Source of the DNA: Planctomycetota bacterium
Lineage (GTDB): Bacteria > Planctomycetota > Phycisphaerae > Sedimentisphaerales > Anaerohalosphaeraceae
Assembly (NCBI GenBank): GCA_023143375.1
Contig: JAGLHQ010000155.1
Location: 1-33,292, forward strand
Length of the DNA stretch: 33,292 nt
Direction of reading: 5' to 3'
This document shows, piece by piece, positions 28,817 to 33,292 of the stretch. The notes beneath the pieces were generated by a model, which was given only the letters and a program-made list of their open reading frames with translations, was not told the origin of the DNA and searched no databases. Position numbers and translations under genes: made by a program. Numbering within the stretch: the first letter of the stretch is position 1; each line of letters opens with the position of its first letter.

Positions 28817-29529
28817 TGTGGTCTTGCCCCCGAAAATTGGTCCACACATATTGAAACATTTCCTGTAAAATGAATAATTATTAACCGTTTTGTGGAAAAA
28901 CAGCTCAAGGCGAACCCGCAGAGGTTTTTCTGCCTTCACCTTTCTTTCACCGCTCATTCTTGGGTGAGAGCAGCGAAAGCGGATTACGGCAGAAAAACAG
29001 CCGATTTCTACAAAACACAATTACAGGAGACTGCAAAATGAAGAAGCGTTACACAGAAACACAGATCGTTACCAAACTCAGACAAGCCGATGTTCTTATT
29101 GGCAAGGGTAATAGCATTCCGGAAGTATGCAGGGAAATTGAAGTTTCTCAGCAAACATACTACCGTTGGCGTCAGAAGTATGGCGGCATGAGTCCGGAGA
29201 TGGTAAAAGAGCTTAAGCTACTGCAAAAAGAGAACGACCGTCTTAAAAAGATCGTTGCCGACCAAGCTATTGACATGGCTATTTTAAAGGAAGCAGCAAA
29301 AAACTCCTAACCCCGGCCTCTCGCAGAGAAGCAGTAGACCGTGTTTGCAAGAAGCTGGGGCATAGTCAACGAAGAACCTGTAAAGTTCTCGGCCAAAATC
29401 GCAATACTCAGCGTTATCGCCTGAAATTGCCCGAGAAAGATCGCCAACTGACCGAGCAGATCAAACAGCAGGTTCAAAAGAAACGTCATCGCAGGTACGG
29501 CTATCGTCGCATTTGCGAGATTATTAGTT
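28817..29529 (+). mobile_element. Truncated IS3-family insertion sequence (left end, orfA, 5' part of orfB)
   Basis: TGTGGTCTTGCCCCCG left-end-like sequence; orfA HTH; orfB N-term PASRREAVDRVCKKLGHSQRRTCKVLGQ...RRYGYRRICEIIS then stop. Confidence 0.75.
29038..29310 (+). CDS. IS3-family transposase OrfA
   Basis: MKKRYTETQIVTKLRQADVLIGKGNSIPEVCREIEVSQQTYYRWRQKYGG...; AAAAAAC slippery site at 29298..29304. Confidence 0.85.
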   Translation: MKKRYTETQIVTKLRQADVLIGKGNSIPEVCREIEVSQQTYYRWRQKYGGMSPEMVKELKLLQKENDRLKKIVADQAIDMAILKEAAKNS

Positions 29530-29639
29530 AAAACTTTGTTGACACTAACTGAATAAAATATGGCAGACTGGTAGTGCAATAAATAAAGGACTTTGAAAAT
29601 TTCAGCTAATTATGCAACAGGCTCTGCTCTGAAAGAAGA

Positions 29640-31979
29640 TCAATCCTCTAACAACCAGACCGAAGCCATAACTTCCAGGTCATAGATATCGACGGCACCG
29701 TCTTTTTTGATATCCCCTTGCAGACCGACATCCTTTTCAAGCCAATTTACAGTCAACAACGAGAAATCCTCCAGGTTGACAGACGCGATACCGTTCAAAT
29801 TCGCCAGGGTCCGCTCACTTGTCTCAATCCCGGTGATATTATCTGAATACCAGAAACCTGCGCTGTAATTAATCTTGCCGGAAATAAAATCTGCTCTTGC
29901 CGGTGTGGTCTGCCAGCCGCCTGTAGCGTTACCCCCTGTCATACCGAAACCTGACTTGTCGCCATTTATAAAGTCGTTGTCCGGTATATAGATCGTTGAC
30001 GAGGCGACAGGTATCCTGTCGATAAACAACTGTATCATATCCTCTGTTCCGTCACCTGCGGCATGATCGATATCAACGATTATCGTTACTTCGAGCATAC
30101 CGGCGAGAATCTGTTCGCTGGACAGAACATATGAAGCGGTTGTGCGGGTTGTCCAGTTGCCGCATATCGTCACAATCAACTCATTACCCGGGCCGTACAC
30201 CAGGCTAAGCCCTTCCTCTCCACCACCTCCACCAATATCAAGCACCGTTTGCACGACACTGGAAGCCGAATCGTCAAAAATATCAAAATCAACCAGTGCG
30301 CTGAACTGGGCATCAGAGGTATCGTTGCCGCCGTTTTCATTAAGCACCAGGCTGGCAAATTCCTCCTGGGCAAACGACAGAGCAATCGAACCCGGATCAA
30401 CTGTCAGTGCGCTGGTAGATTTGAGTCTTTCGGCGCCATTGGATTCGCCGTCTCCGCGCATCGAATTGGAAAGCTGCTGAACCAAGATACCATAACCGGG
30501 CATGGGTGCAATATTTTCGGTTTCATAAGGGTCATATTTGTAATCATAGAGCTCATGTCCGACGAGTACGCCAGTATTCTTATTTATCCACTCGACATAT
30601 CTGTATCGTTCGGTTCTGTATGCGTAACCGTAGTAAAAGGTGCCATAGTGGATGGTAGCGCCAAACCGCACAGAGCTGTCGGGATCAGCTAAAACCGGAA
30701 CAAGACTTTTGCCTCTCAAGGGCCTGCCTGTAAGCTGGGTATTACTTAGAGGCTGCTCCGGAATAGGTAGACCTGCCAATTCACACAGTGTCGGGTATAT
30801 ATCCAGGAACGTTACAGGAGTTATCGTTTTTCGCCCCTTGGCCCCGAAGTTGGGAACACTGATTATCAACGGCGAACGGGTCGCCTGTTCCATGTTTGTA
30901 TGCTTGCCCCATTCATTATGATCGCCCAAATGGAAACCGTGATCTCCCCAGAAAACTATTATCGTATCCTCGGCAATTTCAGCCGCTTCCAGCGCATCCA
31001 GCAATCTGCCAACTTGAGCATCAATAAATGAAGTCGACGCATAATAACCGTGCAGCAGTGTTTTCTGGTCGTCTTCAGGAATTATAAACGGAATGCTGAT
31101 GGCTTTGCTTTCCGCGTTTAGATGCATATAATAAGTATTTCGGAGTTCATAGATCGTGTTGAAGGTATAACTAAGGCCGTTATGTGGTTCCCACTGAAAT
31201 GGGTGAATCTCGAAGTCATCACGCACATAGTAATCGAAATACGTTTGCGGCGCCAGGAAAGGCATGTGAGGTTTCTTAAAACCAACTCCCAGGAAAAAAG
31301 GGTCACCGGACGTTTTATAGTCTTCCGCCAGCTCATTCAGTTTTGCGATACCTCTGTCGCAAATCGAGCCGTCAACAAAATCAGAGTCCGGCGCGTCCAC
31401 ACTTTCGGTGATCTGTTTCAGTGTAACACTGGGATTACTTGCGCTGATAGCCGAACTCGAACCTATTCCGCTGCCGCCGTTGTCATAGTCAGACCAGGAC
31501 AGCACATCATCGATCACTCCACCGTTAAGGGTCTGCCCGCATGGATTGCTCGGGTTTATATCACCGACAGTTCGATAGTCATGAATCTTTCCGACCGCGG
31601 CGGTTACATAGCCTTCGTTTTTAAAATGCTGTGGCAGCGTAATCACATCAGGCAGCCTATCCGGGCATCGCAGGGCAACGAAACTGGTTACTCCCGTCTC
31701 TTCCGGCATAAGACTCGTTGTCAGGCTTGCACGTGATGGTCCGCAATAAGCCAATTGACAGTGAGCGTTAAAAAAAACCAGGCCGCTTTCGGCAAGCGTG
31801 TCAATATTAGGCGTGATGGCCACGTTATCATCGTAACAGCCGAGGGTAGGTTTCAAATCGTCTACCGAGATGAAAAGTACATTGGGCTGAGCCTGAGCAA
31901 CGCCGCATAAACTGAACGCAACAAAGGCCGAAATAAGGACCGCACTTGACTTGACAGAACATATCGTTTTCATATTCAT
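29640..31979 (-). CDS. S1-family sulfatase, iduronate-2-sulfatase-like, with C-terminal extension and dockerin-like segment
   Basis: NVLFISVDDLKPTLGCYDD; CGPSR motif; WGDHGFHLGDHNEWGKH; C-term VNLEDFSLLTVNWLEKDVGLQGDIKKDGAVDIYDLEVMASVWL. Confidence 0.9.
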   Translation of the reverse strand: MNMKTICSVKSSAVLISAFVAFSLCGVAQAQPNVLFISVDDLKPTLGCYDDNVAITPNIDTLAESGLVFFNAHCQLAYCGPSRASLTTSLMPEETGVTSFVALRCPDRLPDVITLPQHFKNEGYVTAAVGKIHDYRTVGDINPSNPCGQTLNGGVIDDVLSWSDYDNGGSGIGSSSAISASNPSVTLKQITESVDAPDSDFVDGSICDRGIAKLNELAEDYKTSGDPFFLGVGFKKPHMPFLAPQTYFDYYVRDDFEIHPFQWEPHNGLSYTFNTIYELRNTYYMHLNAESKAISIPFIIPEDDQKTLLHGYYASTSFIDAQVGRLLDALEAAEIAEDTIIVFWGDHGFHLGDHNEWGKHTNMEQATRSPLIISVPNFGAKGRKTITPVTFLDIYPTLCELAGLPIPEQPLSNTQLTGRPLRGKSLVPVLADPDSSVRFGATIHYGTFYYGYAYRTERYRYVEWINKNTGVLVGHELYDYKYDPYETENIAPMPGYGILVQQLSNSMRGDGESNGAERLKSTSALTVDPGSIALSFAQEEFASLVLNENGGNDTSDAQFSALVDFDIFDDSASSVVQTVLDIGGGGGEEGLSLVYGPGNELIVTICGNWTTRTTASYVLSSEQILAGMLEVTIIVDIDHAAGDGTEDMIQLFIDRIPVASSTIYIPDNDFINGDKSGFGMTGGNATGGWQTTPARADFISGKINYSAGFWYSDNITGIETSERTLANLNGIASVNLEDFSLLTVNWLEKDVGLQGDIKKDGAVDIYDLEVMASVWLLED

Positions 31980-32026
31980 AATCGATTATCACTCCCTAAA
32001 ACACCACATACCGAGTTACTTAACTA

Positions 32027-32142
32027 CCACCGGCTGAAGCCGGTGGGTTCTCTGCGGCGGGCTAAACCGCCGCTTGAAAAAGAGCGTCTAAAGACGGAGG
32101 ATTTTAAATCCTCGGGCTTTAGTCCTTCGGACGGCTAAAGCC
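32027..32142. repeat. Cluster of five consecutive short palindromes (REP-like)
   Basis: ccaccggc/gccggtgg; gcggcgg/ccgccgc; cgtct/agacg; gaggattt/aaatcctc; ggctttag/ctaaagcc with inner gtcc/ggac. Confidence 0.75.
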
Positions 32143-32171
32143 GCCTTGTTGGAAATTAATGAATCACTGAT

Positions 32172-32203
32172 AACAGCGGCCTGGGATGAACCAGGCCGCT
32201 GTT
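32172..32203. terminator. Strong 13 bp hairpin downstream of PEP-CTERM gene (terminator or processing hairpin)
   Basis: aacagcggcctgg-gatgaa-ccaggccgctgtt; no clear T-run. Confidence 0.5.
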
Positions 32204-32252
32204 GTAAACACTAACAGGCCCCCTTCTTTGATTACCTAACAACTGTAACCGC

Positions 32253-32906
32253 TTATTTGCGACGGCGAAGCATTAAACCGCCAAGTCCCAAGAGAACCAT
32301 TGTTGCGGGTTCAGGGACAAGTAGTTGTGCGTTGTCAAAGTTAAAATCAGCAGCAGTCGCATCCGGCGAAGTGGCACGCGAACCATTGGTGATGAGAATG
32401 ATCTGAATATAGCTAGCCGGATCTATGCTGGCTTTGATGGAACTATAATCAATTTCAAATGTTTCGGTCCGGGCGGAGGATCCACCCCAAAAGCTAAGGT
32501 TGGCATCCCAGTCGAGAACGGTCCATCCGGGACCGGTGCCGCCATTATTGATCACAAGGTCAACGATCTTGGCGTAACCGCCTACACCCAAGGTATCTGC
32601 CGCAACCGACATATCGATTGAAAGTATGTCGCTGGCCATGAAGTCAAGCTTTTGGGCGGGGGTCAGTTGGAGTTTTAAACTTGCGTTTTGACCTAACTGG
32701 GTAACCCTTATGCTCTGCGATCCCAGCGTCGCACCATAGGTGCTATAGTCGTACTTAGAAGGCATCAGCGAAGGGTCATCAATACTTAAACTCGTAGGTC
32801 TGTCAACCCATCCGTCGGTGTTTCCCTCCCAGTCACCAATTACGACTCCTGCGTGTGCCGGCACAACACATGCCAGACACAACAAAACAATTAATTTTTT
32901 CATCTT
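32253..32906 (-). CDS. PEP-CTERM secreted protein, single-domain paralogue of the 21993 gene
   Basis: MKKLIVLLCLACVVPAHA signal; C-term VPEPATMVLLGLGGLMLRRRK; near-identical to one domain of 21993..23267 at DNA level; start chosen inside ORF 32253..32930. Confidence 0.9.
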   Translation of the reverse strand, partial: KMKKLIVLLCLACVVPAHAGVVIGDWEGNTDGWVDRPTSLSIDDPSLMPSKYDYSTYGATLGSQSIRVTQLGQNASLKLQLTPAQKLDFMASDILSIDMSVAADTLGVGGYAKIVDLVINNGGTGPGWTVLDWDANLSFWGGSSARTETFEIDYSSIKASIDPASYIQIILITNGSRATSPDATAADFNFDNAQLLVPEPATMVLLGLGGLMLRRRK

Positions 32907-32960
32907 ACCTTCCTCCAAAAAAGTCCACAAATATTTACCTCACTCTCACGATCACTGGCA

Positions 32961-33009
32961 CTCAGTAATCGATTACTGAAATTATAGCTATAACCAAAAA
33001 TAATGTCAA
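32961..33009 (-). promoter_or_regulatory. Consensus sigma70-type promoter plus LacI-type operator for PEP-CTERM gene
   Basis: Minus strand TTGACA (33009-33004)-N17-TATAAT (32986-32981) directly followed by TTCAGTAA-tcga-TTACTGAG at 32961..32980. Confidence 0.88.
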
Positions 33010-33172
33010 GACTTTTTTCTGCGGCCAAAACATTTTCAAGCATTGTACGCTTGGCAAACGGACACAGAACGCAAATATTCATGTTATATAGGCGTTTTGT
33101 AACACTTTAGCCGAGTGAAAAAAAAGTGAGATTCTTTGAAAATCCATATTTAGACTTGCGATATCGGGAATG

Positions 33173-33240
33173 TGAGGTAGTAAACAGATAACGGACACTT
33201 ATTGAGAGGTTATAATGCCCCAATTTATAAGTAGTATCCG
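33173..33240 (-). repeat. Dispersed 68 bp repeat, full copy 4 (inverted relative to copy 3)
   Basis: Reverse complement cggatactacttataaattggggcattataacctctcaataagtgtccgttatctgtttactacctca. Confidence 0.9.
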
Positions 33241-33292
33241 AAATGGCGAAGTACCGATGCTACAGCAACTAGTGCTGCGTCATAGCTAAAGA

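Noticed and set aside
1-33292. CRISPR array, rRNA operon, SusC/SusD pair, cohesin scaffold, sulfatase-maturating enzyme
   Set aside because: Looked for and not seen in the ORF track or intergenic sequence of this window.

Overview
This 33.3 kb window looks like a Planctomycetes/Phycisphaerae-type genome fragment; that placement is inferred from dockerin-like C-termini, a PEP-CTERM tail, a planctomycetal pseudopilin and dense S1 sulfatases. The left ~3.5 kb is an accessory segment. It holds a three-gene hipB-hipS-hipT-like toxin-antitoxin operon with three regularly spaced operator palindromes, a convergent nucleotidyltransferase/winged-helix pair, a tRNA-Gly(CCC) 5' half broken right after the anticodon loop, and the C-terminal remnant of a tyrosine integrase. 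The rest (~3.7-33 kb) is a polysaccharide-utilisation locus. It has six S1-type sulfatases (all Cys-type CxP/AxR), three GH10 xylanase-family proteins, a GH3, a GHL6/GH151-like hydrolase, a GPH-family MFS transporter, a LacI regulator, a pseudopilin and secreted CBM-like/dockerin/PEP-CTERM proteins. A candidate sulfated-xylan (or xylose-containing sulfated glycan) system is the simplest reading. Signals outside ordinary gene calls: (i) a LacI operator, TTCAGTAA-N4-TTACTGAA, found three times, each directly downstream of a strong -35/-10; (ii) a 68 bp dispersed repeat with a hairpin showing one compensatory G-C to A-T change, which separates the gene blocks; (iii) one secreted domain fused to a dockerin in one gene and to a PEP-CTERM tail in another; (iv) a truncated IS3-family element with an intact A_AAA_AAC frameshift site. 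All family assignments are by eye; no searches were run.
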